Assembly: GCA_002718995.2 (NCBI GenBank)
Contig: PBGL02000011.1
Coordinates: forward strand, 18,018 to 82,017
Source: Methanobacteriota archaeon
GTDB lineage: Archaea; Thermoplasmatota; Poseidoniia; Poseidoniales; Thalassarchaeaceae
Direction of reading: 5' to 3'
Length of the DNA: 64,000 nucleotides
Under the pieces are notes generated by a model. The model did no database searches. It was given only the letters and a program-made list of their open reading frames with translations, and was not told the DNA's origin. Positions within the stretch are counted from its first letter, which is position 1. Every line of letters starts with the position of its first letter. The position numbers and the translations under genes were made by a program. Positions 25,391 to 34,904 of the stretch are shown piece after piece.

Positions 25391-26410
25391 ATGTTCGATG
25401 TCGGTCTGATTGGAGGCACATTCGACCGATTCCACAAAGGTCACCTACACCTAATTTCCGAGTCTCTGGAACACTGTGAAAAATTAGAAATTTGGATTAT
25501 TTCAGATAGTACGGCTAAGAAAAAGGACACAAGGGTACTGTCATGGGAAGAACGCCTCCATGACCTAAAGAGATCTTTGGACAATGAATTGTTGTCAAGG
25601 GTCTCTTTCGGCAAATTAGAGGACAGTTTTGGCCCTGCCCCGATCCATGAAGAAGCACGTGTTATCTTCTGCACGGAAGATACAAGGAAAAATTGTGAAG
25701 AGATAAATGATTTGAGAATCAAGAACGAATTAACTCCATTGCAGATAGTTACCCTAGATCTACAATATGCATGGGATGGAAGGCCAATATCCAGCTCGAG
25801 GATTAGGGAAGGAACGATCGATAGGGACGGCAACCCATGGATCCCTGTAAGCATAAGATCCGGAACCATCGTTATGACGCCAGAGGTCGAAGGAAATCTC
25901 AAAGACCCCTTTGGGACATTATTCCCCGGTCCGGAGGGAAACCCTGCAGAGGCAATGAACAATGCACTTTCTCATATTGAAAATCGGTCAGGCCCTACAA
26001 TTGCAGTTGGTGATGTCACCGTTCTAACTATGCACCAACTGGGAAAGGCCCCCGACATCTCCCTAATCGATGGTATGACCAAAAGAAAGGAGTGGGAAGG
26101 GGCGAGCAGTATTGATCAGGAATACTATGACCACAGAATCGACTGTTCAAGCCCCCCTGGGTCATTGACAACTTCTCTGCTAGAGGCGTGCGAGGCTGCC
26201 ATTCACTCTTGGAAGAAGGACGGGTCTTCCACAATAATAAATGTCGAAGGAGAGGAAGACTTGGCCCCACTACTATTGCATCCTCTGTCTCCAATTGGGG
26301 CTGTAGTCCTTTATGGACAGCCCGGAAAGGGAGTCGTAGTCAGAATATGTGGCGAGGAGTCCAAGGGCAGATGCCGCCAACTACTGGAGTCATTCGTCAG
26401 TGCTGATTAG
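25391..26410 (+). CDS. fused phosphopantetheine adenylyltransferase and GTP-dependent dephospho-CoA kinase
   Basis: Two consecutive steps of CoA synthesis in one chain. Residues ~1-150 are an archaeal-type phosphopantetheine adenylyltransferase: GGTFDRFHKGH (8-18, the HxGH class motif) and the SSSRIREG phosphate-binding loop. Residues ~160-325 match the archaeal dephospho-CoA kinase family formerly called DUF359: VGDVT (206-210), IDGMTKRK (226-233), NVEGEEDLAP (284-293) and LYGQPGKGVV (308-317). Many archaea carry these as separate genes. The gene begins 46 bases after the RNA candidate and its end overlaps the convergent membrane protein gene by 4 bases. Confidence 0.9.
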   Translation: MFDVGLIGGTFDRFHKGHLHLISESLEHCEKLEIWIISDSTAKKKDTRVLSWEERLHDLKRSLDNELLSRVSFGKLEDSFGPAPIHEEARVIFCTEDTRKNCEEINDLRIKNELTPLQIVTLDLQYAWDGRPISSSRIREGTIDRDGNPWIPVSIRSGTIVMTPEVEGNLKDPFGTLFPGPEGNPAEAMNNALSHIENRSGPTIAVGDVTVLTMHQLGKAPDISLIDGMTKRKEWEGASSIDQEYYDHRIDCSSPPGSLTTSLLEACEAAIHSWKKDGSSTIINVEGEEDLAPLLLHPLSPIGAVVLYGQPGKGVVVRICGEESKGRCRQLLESFVSAD

Positions 26411-26922
26411 GACTCTGATTCCGAGAGGATGCCAATCCCAACTCCGAAAGAAATCAGTACCACTGCTACCGAGTAGACGCCCGGGTCGACCCAAGTCGAC
26501 TCATTAACGCTCCAAATCAGATAGAACAAGACGCCCAATGCAACCAGCCAACTGGAGGCTAATTTCTTGAATCCACCATCAAATACAAGCAGGCGCGTCA
26601 TAATGCACGCAGGCAGTCCAGACACCCAGGAAGCGAAGCCCCCCTCATGCGTCTTATTCAACCCTAGAACTCCAGCTGCTAAAATTGCAACACTCAGGGC
26701 TCCGAAGATCGCATCATCAGCCACAAATGACATGTCTGTGGTCGACGAATTCTTTACGCCAGTGAGGAATTTCATCCAAAGCACCTTTCTCCCCTCAGAA
26801 TAGGCCCCCTGTGTTAGATTCACAATTGTCAGAAGGGCTAGCCATGCCCCTAGAAGGACCGCAGATGCGGAAAGGGCCTTGCTAGGTCGAGTCAGGGACT
26901 CCATCCACGTTGATTCACTCAT
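26407..26922 (-). CDS. unknown four-helix membrane protein
   Basis: Not recognised. From the ATG at 26922 the product is 171 residues with about four hydrophobic segments (ALSASAVLLGAWLALLTIV, then around the IFGALSVAILAAGVLGL region, WLVALGVLFYLIW and VAVVLISFGVGIGIL). An open frame continues upstream to 27054, but that part lies inside cdc6. The gene starts 55 bases after the cdc6 stop on the same strand and may be co-transcribed. No catalytic residues are visible. Confidence 0.72.
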   Translation of the reverse strand: MSESTWMESLTRPSKALSASAVLLGAWLALLTIVNLTQGAYSEGRKVLWMKFLTGVKNSSTTDMSFVADDAIFGALSVAILAAGVLGLNKTHEGGFASWVSGLPACIMTRLLVFDGGFKKLASSWLVALGVLFYLIWSVNESTWVDPGVYSVAVVLISFGVGIGILSESES

Positions 26923-26977
26923 AGTAACGGGCGGGCGACCTAGATGTTTGGTATAACCATTTTCAGAGCTGGCAGAC

Positions 26978-28219
26978 TCATCGAAGATGACTCTGCAACA
27001 CATACTTGCCCGCTGCAGCCTGTGCAATGAGTGGCTCTGACTCGCTAAGGGCATCTATCGCATCTATCGCCTTGGGTATTGCTGAGTTAACCTGCTTGCT
27101 CCTGCCGCCTCGCCCCTTACTGACGTTCCTGGCCATGATTAGTCCGAGTGTATCCAACTCATTCAGCAGGGAAGAAATCCTTCTCGGAGTAAGGGGTTCA
27201 ACCCCTACTTTGATGCACGCTTCAGAGTACGTCCTGTAAACTTCTCCCGTGCTAATATTTCTGAGCCCGTTACCTTCATTCAACCTGATGGAGAATAATA
27301 CTAACTTTTGATGTAGCGGAAGAGTTCTCAGAACAGGGGTCACCTGGTCATACTCCAACTGACTTTGTGCCATCTTGACATGAGCAGTTCCTACAAGGGC
27401 GTGTTCGTCCTGCTCAGCCTTCTGGATAGAGATCCTAAGGAGATCCAGAGCCCGCCTTGCATCACCGTGCTCTTGGGCAGCCAGAGCAGCGCATAGTTGG
27501 ACAACGCCGCCATCCAAAGACCCCTCTCTCAGTCCGAAATCAACTCTCTCCTCTAGGATATCCTGTATCTCCAATGCACTGTAGGGGTGGAAAACCAAAT
27601 CCTCTTGGCTCAGCCTGGAACTAACTCTGGGGTCCAGATGTTGAGTGAAGTGCAAGTCATTACTTATTCCGATGATGCAACATCTTGAATTATTCAGAAC
27701 TGTATTGATGTTGGTCAGATTGTACAACAGGCCATCCCCGGATCTTGAGACGAGATTATCGATCTCGTCCAGAACAATGATGTGAACCCCGCCCTCTCGA
27801 TCCATTCTGGAAATCAACGTATCGAGAACTCTGTCGGTAGGCCATCCGGTAAATGGTATGGGGGCATCACCTCTCTGCGAGAGCTGGGTTGCTATGTTTT
27901 GAACAACTCTATATTTGGTATCCACGTTTCTACAATTTATCTCGTAGCACCTAACCGACTCGCCCATCTCCTTTCCCTTGTCTAGTAGCTGTGAAAGTAC
28001 GAATCTAGTCACCACCGTTTTACCAGATCCTGGAACTCCATATAGCAACATATTGGATGGAATGTGTCCATTCAAAGCATCTACAAGATTCCTAACCAAA
28101 GAGTCAACCTCGTGTTTACGATGAGGGAGTCTGCTTGGCTCGAAGGCATGGTCGAAAGCCCTCCTATCCAGGAAGAGACTTTCCTGTCCGAGAATTTTTT
28201 CGAAAATATTCCCGTCCAT
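26978..28219 (-). CDS. cdc6: Orc1/Cdc6 replication initiator
   Basis: Binds replication origins and loads the MCM helicase. The 413-residue product has an AAA+ domain with Walker A GVPGSGKT (61-68), Walker B IIVLDEID and sensor-1 IIGISND. The arginine-finger region reads SSRLSQEDLVFHPY. The C-terminal ~110 residues, from TLPLHQKLVLFSI onward, form the winged-helix DNA-binding domain. Archaeal origins usually lie beside cdc6, which draws attention to the 400-base AT-rich region immediately upstream. Confidence 0.95.
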   Translation of the reverse strand: MDGNIFEKILGQESLFLDRRAFDHAFEPSRLPHRKHEVDSLVRNLVDALNGHIPSNMLLYGVPGSGKTVVTRFVLSQLLDKGKEMGESVRCYEINCRNVDTKYRVVQNIATQLSQRGDAPIPFTGWPTDRVLDTLISRMDREGGVHIIVLDEIDNLVSRSGDGLLYNLTNINTVLNNSRCCIIGISNDLHFTQHLDPRVSSRLSQEDLVFHPYSALEIQDILEERVDFGLREGSLDGGVVQLCAALAAQEHGDARRALDLLRISIQKAEQDEHALVGTAHVKMAQSQLEYDQVTPVLRTLPLHQKLVLFSIRLNEGNGLRNISTGEVYRTYSEACIKVGVEPLTPRRISSLLNELDTLGLIMARNVSKGRGGRSKQVNSAIPKAIDAIDALSESEPLIAQAAAGKYVLQSHLR

Positions 28220-28620
28220 TTTTTTTCACTTCTCCATATCCCGTACAATTACAGCAACTAAATCCTCATCAGAGTTAGGAACTGTCTTACCCGGATTCCT
28301 AGCGAGTGAGCCAGAGATAATAAGACTCTCTGACGATTTCCACTTGTGATGCCAGTTGGTCGACATAGAGAAAGAAAACTCACGATGTCAGATTTACCGA
28401 TCTATCTTCTCTCTTAATGCCTCCAGGGATAGCGTTTTCTACATAATTTACAGTTACAGATAATATGCTCATTAATGATACATCCCTAGTTGCCCGGACT
28501 CCATAGTCAAAGCTCCATGGCGGAACAGATAATTTCTTGATTCAGTAGCTAAAAAGAACTCCCAATTTTCCTGAATAATTTGAAGCCAACTAAGATTAGT
28601 ATAAATAAGTTATATTTTTT
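28220..28620. other. AT-rich non-coding region upstream of cdc6: candidate replication origin
   Basis: No gene is visible in these 400 bases. The sequence holds an AT-rich tract at about 28565-28620 (including ataaataagttatatttttt), suitable as an unwinding element. A repeated ACAGATAAT word is at 28456-28464 and 28525-28533, with a variant AGAGATAAT near 28313-28321. No clear copy of the known ORB consensus was found; only a partial TTTCCACTTGTG near 28337 recalls one. Position beside cdc6 is the main argument. Part of it must also hold the cdc6 promoter. Confidence 0.4.
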
Positions 28621-29415
28621 CTATGATTTTCCTATCATGATAAAATTCCCATTTCGATCTATTTCAAGAGTATCGCCATCTTCCAACTGATGTATCGAAT
28701 TGGGCAAATTGGGGATTGGGAAACCGGACTCATTACCCTTTCCAGAAGAGTAATTGTGAGTCACCAGAATCTTGACTTCCGGGTGCCTCTCTTCAAATGA
28801 AATAACATCAGACGGCCTGTGGTGATGGGGAAACTCACCTATGTCCGGCATGCCCATTTCTAGAATCACCACGTCAGCACTTGACGCCCTCTTCTCTATC
28901 TCCTCGCATGGTCCAGAATCTCCACAGTGGAGTAGCCTGAATCCGGTTTCGTGAATCAACTCGTACCCATGTGGGTCAGTCTCAGGAGTATGACAAACTG
29001 GAAACCTCTCATACCTCCAACCTGTATCGCTCAATACCCCTGACTCTTCTTCGTCCCAATGCACCCTTTCATTCAATGAATCGGCCAAGCTCCCTGGGAA
29101 GCCCATTTCACAGAGAGAGGAAAGAAATTCTCTACCTCCCGGCCTGAGGTGAACAGACAGATCGTTATTTCCCGAGGGGTCAGAAATGAATTTCCTATCC
29201 AATAAGAAGAATGGAAATCCAAACGTATGATCAGCGTGCCAGTGTGTAATGAGTAAGTGCCTAACATCCGAAGTACCGTATTCAGCCCTCCTTAGTTGTG
29301 CAAGTAGTGTCGGAGGGGCGTCAATGAGTATTTTTCCATCAATCAATGCGAGGGCATGCATTCTCCCATGGGGTGAGAAAGCATTGCCAGTGCCCAGGAA
29401 GTCGACTCTCGCCAC
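28621..29415 (-). CDS. metallo-beta-lactamase-fold hydrolase (RNase Z-like subgroup)
   Basis: A 264-residue MBL-fold enzyme. It has an N-terminal FLGTGNAF strand-loop typical of RNase Z/PqqB-like proteins, the metal motif THWHADHTFG, a further metal residue in LLHCGDSGP, and terminal LVTHNYSSG. Members cleave phosphodiester or thioester/lactone bonds. It lacks the exosite arm of true tRNase Z, so tRNA processing is unlikely. Function beyond metal-dependent hydrolysis cannot be given. It is divergent from the flavin reductase gene at 29533. Confidence 0.85.
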   Translation of the reverse strand: MARVDFLGTGNAFSPHGRMHALALIDGKILIDAPPTLLAQLRRAEYGTSDVRHLLITHWHADHTFGFPFFLLDRKFISDPSGNNDLSVHLRPGGREFLSSLCEMGFPGSLADSLNERVHWDEEESGVLSDTGWRYERFPVCHTPETDPHGYELIHETGFRLLHCGDSGPCEEIEKRASSADVVILEMGMPDIGEFPHHHRPSDVISFEERHPEVKILVTHNYSSGKGNESGFPIPNLPNSIHQLEDGDTLEIDRNGNFIMIGKS

Positions 29416-29532
29416 GACACTCGAAGTCGGGCCTATGACTTGACCTCATCGCTCCAATCATCAATAATTCACAGCCTCCCTTCGGCATTTCTTCATAAAC
29501 AGAACTAGTCTCGCGGGACCGAAGGTGACTGA

Positions 29533-30813
29533 ATGTCCGACTGGAGTGCCAAGAATCCGTATTCGTCCACCCTTACAGACAACTTCATTTTGAACGGAGA
29601 GGGCTCAGGTAAAGAGACTAGGCATATCGTTTTCGATATGGGCGATTCAGGGATGACCTACAAGTCAGGAGACGCATTAGGGGTCATTCCGAGATGCCCT
29701 CCCGAAATAGTTGAGGAATTGCTGGGACTCTGTGGATTCTCAGGCGATGAGATCGTCGAGACCCACGTTGGGGACTTTCCGATAAGAGAGGCGCTTACTG
29801 ACAAATATGAGATTCACCGAGTCTCGAAGAAGTGGATAGAGGCATTGGGATCTAGGCTGATATCCGATGACTCAGAATTGGAAATCCGGATGGTTAGCAG
29901 GTCTCGGACATCAACCAGAGATGGCTCGTTAATGGTCGATTGGTCTGGTAGTGGTGAAGAGGGAGATTTACCGGAGGGGTATGTCGAGATTGGCACATTG
30001 GCCGATCCATCTGAAACGCTGTGGAGGGAGCTGACATCAGATTCAGACGCGATGGAGGACTACATGTGGTCAAGGGATTACGTCGATGCCCTTTCTGACT
30101 TCGGTCATTTGGGATTCACACCTCAGCAGATGGTCGAGGGAATGGATCGGCTGAAGCCAAGATTGTATTCCATAGCAAGTAGCCCAGATTTTGAGCCAGG
30201 CACTGTTCATCTAACCGTTGGAATCGTCAGATACAACCACCATGAAAGGGACAGGGCCGGACTTTGCACGGGATATATGGCCGATAGGTGCGAAGTCGCA
30301 AATACCGAGATTGGAGTGTTCATGTCACCTACTCGATCGTTCGTCCTTCCCGAGGACGGCACAACGGACATGATCATGGTTGGGCCAGGGACTGGGATAG
30401 CTCCATTCAGAGCATTTCTGCAGCAGAGGGAGCTTGATGGGGCGACTGGTAGGAACTGGCTATTCTTCGGCGATTGGACTGAAGAAGGGGAGTATTACTA
30501 CAGGGAAGAGATGGAGGAATGGAAGGACAAGGGCGTACTCAATAGGCACGATCTCGCATGGTCCAGGGCAGGCGCCGAGAAAGTCTACGTCCAGCACCTC
30601 ATGGAGAAGAATGGCGAGGAAATCTGGGAATGGATTAGCGGTGGAGGGTATTTTTACGTCTGCGGAGACAAGAATTACATGGCCAAGGACGTACATAAGA
30701 TGCTCATTTCCATTTGCGCCAAATATGGCGAAATGAGTGACGAAGAGGCGAAGGACTTCGTCGAGACCGGACTTATGAAAACCGAAAAGCGCTACCTCAG
30801 GGATGTATACTGA
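29533..30813 (+). CDS. CysJ/FNR-type flavin reductase (FAD/NADP domains only)
   Basis: A 426-residue diflavin-reductase-like protein lacking the FMN flavodoxin domain. The N-terminal connecting and FAD domain contains GDALGVIPR and the FAD motif RLYSIASSP, then GLCTGYMADR. The NADP domain has VGPGTGIAPFRAFLQQRE and ends in YVCGDKNYMAKDV plus a terminal aromatic Tyr that can stack on FAD. It passes electrons from NADPH to a partner; possible partners are a sulfite-reductase-like hemoprotein or the BoxB-like oxygenase at 15250-16389. BoxA uses the same FAD/NADP module joined to a ferredoxin domain, which is absent here. The partner is inferred. Confidence 0.87.
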   Translation: MSDWSAKNPYSSTLTDNFILNGEGSGKETRHIVFDMGDSGMTYKSGDALGVIPRCPPEIVEELLGLCGFSGDEIVETHVGDFPIREALTDKYEIHRVSKKWIEALGSRLISDDSELEIRMVSRSRTSTRDGSLMVDWSGSGEEGDLPEGYVEIGTLADPSETLWRELTSDSDAMEDYMWSRDYVDALSDFGHLGFTPQQMVEGMDRLKPRLYSIASSPDFEPGTVHLTVGIVRYNHHERDRAGLCTGYMADRCEVANTEIGVFMSPTRSFVLPEDGTTDMIMVGPGTGIAPFRAFLQQRELDGATGRNWLFFGDWTEEGEYYYREEMEEWKDKGVLNRHDLAWSRAGAEKVYVQHLMEKNGEEIWEWISGGGYFYVCGDKNYMAKDVHKMLISICAKYGEMSDEEAKDFVETGLMKTEKRYLRDVY

Positions 30814-30876
30814 CCCACTCAACGATGTGTCAATTGCCGATTTAATCATAGGGCTCTTTCCTCAGCAGCACATCAG

Positions 30877-32223
30877 ATGTTCAGGAGGGTGCTGATCGCG
30901 AATCGCGGTGAAATAGCTCTCAGGATACTAAGATCCCTGAGAGCAATGGGAATAGACGCCGTCATAATTCATGGTAAAGAGGACAGACTTTCGCTCCCTG
31001 TAAGGCTCGCCGATGAGGGAGTCCATATCCCCCGTTCAGACCCACTAGCCTCGTATCTTGATATTGAGGCAATCGTAGAAGCGGCGAAGGAAGTCGGCGC
31101 TGATGCCGTACATCCTGGATATGGTTTCTTGGCAGAGAATCCAGTCTTCGCTCAGAGGCTCGAGGATGAAGGCATTACTTTCATCGGCCCAAGTCCAGAT
31201 GTTCTCAGATTACTTGGAGACAAGATTACTGCTAGGGATGCAATGACAAAGGCTGGAATACCCGTTGCAAGGGGCTCGGATGGACCGATTTCCGAACCGA
31301 AAGAAGCCTCCGAGCAGGCGGAAGAGATTGGCTACCCAGTAATCATCAAGGCCGCTGCAGGAGGGGGTGGCATCGGGATGCAAGTTGTCGAATCGCCAGA
31401 TGATTTCGACAAAGCGCTGAGGCTCTGCCAGGGCCGGGCACTTTCTGCATTTGGAGATGACAGGGTATTCTTGGAGAAATTCATCAAGGGCGCCCAGCAC
31501 ATAGAGTTCCAAGTTCTCGGGGACGGGAAAAAGGCAATTCACTTCGGCGAGAGGTTCTGCTCCATACAGAGGAGACACCAGAAGATTTTGGAAGAAGGGC
31601 CATGGCTTTCTGAGGAGGTCAGATCGGAACTTGGCTCCAAAGTGGTCGCCGGAGCAGAGGCGGTTGGCTACAAAGGACTCGCAACCTTTGAATTCCTGCG
31701 TGATGACAATGGAGAATTCTTCTTTCTAGAAGTCAACCCAAGGGTTCAGGTTGAGCATACAGTGACTGAGATGATCACTGGATATGACTTAGTCTCACTT
31801 GGAATCAGGATCGCCGCAGGAGAATCTTTGCCGATCTCTCAGGATGAGGTGGAAATCAAAGGGCATGCCATTCAAGTCAGAGTCAATGCCGAGAATCCAT
31901 CTACCTTGACACCCTCTCCAGGAAGGCTTTGGGAGTGCCATTGGCCCGGTGGACCGGGAATCAGGATAGACTCCCATGCTCACACGGGTTATGACATGCC
32001 TGCAGTTTTCGACTCGCTCCTATCGAAGATAATTTCGTGGGGATCCGATCGTGATCAAGCCATCTCCAGGATGGAGGCCGCTCTTTCGGAAACAATACTC
32101 CTTGGCGTAGATACTCTGATCCCCCTGCATCAGGAGATTCTCAAAGAGGAGGACTTCCTAAATAGGGATGTCACAATAAGGTACCTAGAGGAACATCCTG
32201 ATTTGGTAGGTGGAGGCAATTGA
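30877..32223 (+). CDS. accC: biotin carboxylase subunit of an acyl-CoA carboxylase
   Basis: Carboxylates biotin with ATP and bicarbonate. The 448-residue protein is biotin carboxylase alone, without the biotin-carrier domain. It has the N-terminal ILIANRGEIALRI-like segment, HPGYGFLAEN, the ATP Gly loop KAAAGGGGIGM, EKFIKGAQHIEFQ and the active-site region EVNPRVQVEHTVTE. The carrier protein and carboxyltransferase must lie outside the window. Propionyl- or acetyl-CoA carboxylase is likely; IcmF at 49225-52488 would fit short-chain acyl-CoA metabolism. Confidence 0.92.
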   Translation: MFRRVLIANRGEIALRILRSLRAMGIDAVIIHGKEDRLSLPVRLADEGVHIPRSDPLASYLDIEAIVEAAKEVGADAVHPGYGFLAENPVFAQRLEDEGITFIGPSPDVLRLLGDKITARDAMTKAGIPVARGSDGPISEPKEASEQAEEIGYPVIIKAAAGGGGIGMQVVESPDDFDKALRLCQGRALSAFGDDRVFLEKFIKGAQHIEFQVLGDGKKAIHFGERFCSIQRRHQKILEEGPWLSEEVRSELGSKVVAGAEAVGYKGLATFEFLRDDNGEFFFLEVNPRVQVEHTVTEMITGYDLVSLGIRIAAGESLPISQDEVEIKGHAIQVRVNAENPSTLTPSPGRLWECHWPGGPGIRIDSHAHTGYDMPAVFDSLLSKIISWGSDRDQAISRMEAALSETILLGVDTLIPLHQEILKEEDFLNRDVTIRYLEEHPDLVGGGN

Positions 32224-32224
32224 C

Positions 32225-33187
32225 ATGGAGATGGTCATCGTTGGGAGCATAGGTTACGATGACATCCAAACGCCCGAAGAGAATGGAAGTGGCATTCTGG
32301 GCGGAGCCGCCTCACACTCTGGCTTATCTGCCTCCTTCCACATGCGACCACTCCCTGGAAAACCTCCCCGTATAGGCATAGTTAGTGCGGTTGGAGAAGA
32401 CTTCTCGACATATCACCAGATGGTTCTTGAGGATGCGGGCATGAATCTTTCTGGAGTCGTAGTTGTCGATGGTAAAACGTTCAGGTGGTCCGGCAAGTAT
32501 GATGACTCCATGGACAGGGTGACAACAATTTCCACAGATCTCAATGTATTGGAAAACTTCACTCCGGTGATTCCAGACGCATGGACAGAACCAGACGTAC
32601 TTTTCTGTGCAAATGCACACCCTAGAATTCAGCTTGCGGCATTGAATCAGTGCCCAGGTGCCAGAATAACAGTTTTGGACTCTTTCAGATTGTGGATAGA
32701 AGACGAGTTCGAACTACTTTCTGAAGCTATGAGAAATGTGGACGTTGTGATAATTAATGAGGAAGAAGTCTGCTCTATTGCCGATGAGCAGGTACTCACA
32801 AAGGCGATCTCATCGGTTATGTCAGGGAGCTCTCTTCATGGGGGCGAGTCAGCAGGCCCCGGCCCCAGAAGTCTCATTGTAAAGAGAGGCAGTAGCGGGG
32901 TATTGGCGCATTTGCCTTGTGGCACTATAGCACTGCCTTCCTATCCGACCGAGAATATGGTTGACCCAACCGGATGCGGAGATACATTTGCCGGCGCATT
33001 GTTCGCTTGCCTGATTGGTCACGAAGGCCCCTTGAATGACTCCGAGGTCATGAGGAATGCACTGGTTCATGCCACAGTCACAGCATCCTACTGCGTCGAG
33101 CAACTGGGTACCAAGGGCGTAAGGAGCCTGGGAAGGGGGGCCTATCATGCTCGTGCGGATAGGTACAGAAGAATAGTTGGAATATGA
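32225..33187 (+). CDS. PfkB-family carbohydrate kinase
   Basis: Phosphorylates a sugar or nucleoside. The 320-residue product has the N-terminal GSIGYDDI and GGAASHSG motifs and the C-terminal anion-hole/catalytic signature DPTGCGDTFAGALFA with the catalytic Asp. Substrate cannot be read; ribokinase-like or fructose-6-phosphate-like activity is possible. The ATG at 32225 follows the biotin carboxylase stop by 1 base (a GTG at 32210 is also open), so the two are co-transcribed although no functional link is obvious. Confidence 0.88.
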   Translation: MEMVIVGSIGYDDIQTPEENGSGILGGAASHSGLSASFHMRPLPGKPPRIGIVSAVGEDFSTYHQMVLEDAGMNLSGVVVVDGKTFRWSGKYDDSMDRVTTISTDLNVLENFTPVIPDAWTEPDVLFCANAHPRIQLAALNQCPGARITVLDSFRLWIEDEFELLSEAMRNVDVVIINEEEVCSIADEQVLTKAISSVMSGSSLHGGESAGPGPRSLIVKRGSSGVLAHLPCGTIALPSYPTENMVDPTGCGDTFAGALFACLIGHEGPLNDSEVMRNALVHATVTASYCVEQLGTKGVRSLGRGAYHARADRYRRIVGI

Positions 33188-34840
33188 TCACTCGAGTCTA
33201 CGTACCCCGGGAATGTGATGCTGCTCATCGCTCGGAGAAGATCTCCTCAGTTGTGAGAACCTAAGCCCCGAGTCAGGCTCTGGTGCTGAAGTAGTCACTT
33301 CATCTCCTCCTTCCAAGACACTCCTGACTCTACGATCAAGGGCGTCCTTGGCAGATGATGGGGGATTCAGGGCCCTCCTGCTTTCCATCCTCCTAACCAC
33401 ATCTGCCTGGTGATCCTGGTCACTTCGCAACCTGAGGTATTGTGATGTTCTGAATCTCTCTTCTTCAGAATATTCAGCTCCATCAGGATCTCCATACTGG
33501 GAAGAGTAGCTTTCCTTTTCTCTATCCCTGGCCCTGCTTTTCGGCCTAAGAATGGAAACAATCCAGCTCGGCTTACCCCTAGATCTAGCTATACCTTTCG
33601 TATTGACGCGACCGCCGTTCATGGATGTCGCCAACTTCGAAATCCCCGGATAGTCCTCGAGGGCGGAGTTGTCGATTGGTGGGGCCGTCAGTGCCTTTCT
33701 CGATTGTGCCTGTCTGGCCTTGGCCATCTTTACCAAACCAGGCCTACACTCCTCCCTTACGGCTTCCACTGTTGGCTCGGGCAGTGATTGAGCGTTGAAT
33801 GGTAAAGCCGGCTCTCCGAATCTACTATGAGCAGACTTGATCATTTCTGAGCTTGATGAAACCCTGGAGAATGCCTCGCTAGGCTCATTGAAAATCTCTC
33901 CAAAGACAGGCTCTTCGTCTTCGAGGGGACTGGCCTGCGCCGGGGAATCGTCATCATCGAACATGCCTCCGAAACCGAACATATCGGCTGCACCAGAAAG
34001 AGCCGACTCAATCCGGCTTTCCGAAGTAGGCACAGGCTCCTTCTCCCTGTACCAATCAGGGGACTCCTGCCTTCCCCAAGCCCTTTCGTAAGCCGATATC
34101 GACTTCTCTGACTCATTAGTCGCGAAGTCTGGTATTTCAGGAGATGGAACCTGTTCTTCTTGGAATGACCTCCAGTTGAACTCAGGCTGAATTCCCTCAG
34201 GTTCTGCCTGAAACGCCCCATCTATTTTCAAATCTGGTGCCGATGGAGAAAGATCTGCAATTGCAGGTGGTGCGGGCATAGGGAGTGCCATTGTCGTGGG
34301 CGCTGCCCCTCCGGCATCCATGTATGCTGGGAATATCGGTAATTCAGTCTCTATGTCTTCCAGGCCAATCCTGGCATCAATGACGCTATCTCCGCTCCTT
34401 ACGCGATCTACCATTAGGCATAGTCGCATCAAGGCCCCGTCGCTTCCACTGATCATGTGACGCTCGTTGCCATTCTCGATGACCAGTGTCGATTTCCTCA
34501 GCGAGAGATACGACATTATGGAGATCCCTCCGGCTACAGAAACCGCCCAACCAACAGGGGGGAGAAGTACAGAGTATCCCAACCCCATTGCAACGGCACC
34601 AATTATCGGAGTCCCCCCTGGAAGGCTCGGGACCTTCATGTGCCTCATTTTAGATATCGATTCCAAATCCATTCTGATTCCATACCCATCGAACCTCTCG
34701 AGGGTCAGCTGACGCTCAGTAAGTATCGCGCAGAATCTACCTCTGATCCCGACCAAACTCAGGTTTCCGATTAATTCGGCTTCTCCTTCCGTTCGGCCAG
34801 GCCTAAGCCCGGCTATATGCATCCCAGATGTCGAGCGCAT
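33188..34840 (-). CDS. large unknown protein with membrane hairpin and disordered tail
   Basis: Not recognised. The protein has 550 residues. The first ~70 residues look like a small beta domain (ELIGNLSLVGIRGRFCAILT, possibly PH-like), followed by a membrane hairpin (about residues 75-115, rich in Gly and hydrophobics). A further small domain runs to ~150. From ~165 to the end the sequence is acidic, Ser/Pro/Glu-rich and probably disordered, with a basic patch near residues 400-445. Similar layouts are seen in membrane-anchored scaffold proteins. No enzymatic motif is seen. Confidence 0.65.
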   Translation of the reverse strand: MRSTSGMHIAGLRPGRTEGEAELIGNLSLVGIRGRFCAILTERQLTLERFDGYGIRMDLESISKMRHMKVPSLPGGTPIIGAVAMGLGYSVLLPPVGWAVSVAGGISIMSYLSLRKSTLVIENGNERHMISGSDGALMRLCLMVDRVRSGDSVIDARIGLEDIETELPIFPAYMDAGGAAPTTMALPMPAPPAIADLSPSAPDLKIDGAFQAEPEGIQPEFNWRSFQEEQVPSPEIPDFATNESEKSISAYERAWGRQESPDWYREKEPVPTSESRIESALSGAADMFGFGGMFDDDDSPAQASPLEDEEPVFGEIFNEPSEAFSRVSSSSEMIKSAHSRFGEPALPFNAQSLPEPTVEAVREECRPGLVKMAKARQAQSRKALTAPPIDNSALEDYPGISKLATSMNGGRVNTKGIARSRGKPSWIVSILRPKSRARDREKESYSSQYGDPDGAEYSEEERFRTSQYLRLRSDQDHQADVVRRMESRRALNPPSSAKDALDRRVRSVLEGGDEVTTSAPEPDSGLRFSQLRRSSPSDEQHHIPGVRRLE

Positions 34841-34904
34841 CTCTACCGGTATAAGTTCTAGGGGCGGCGTCCGCCTCAGGACCCATCTTATTGGGTGAAA
34901 AAAA

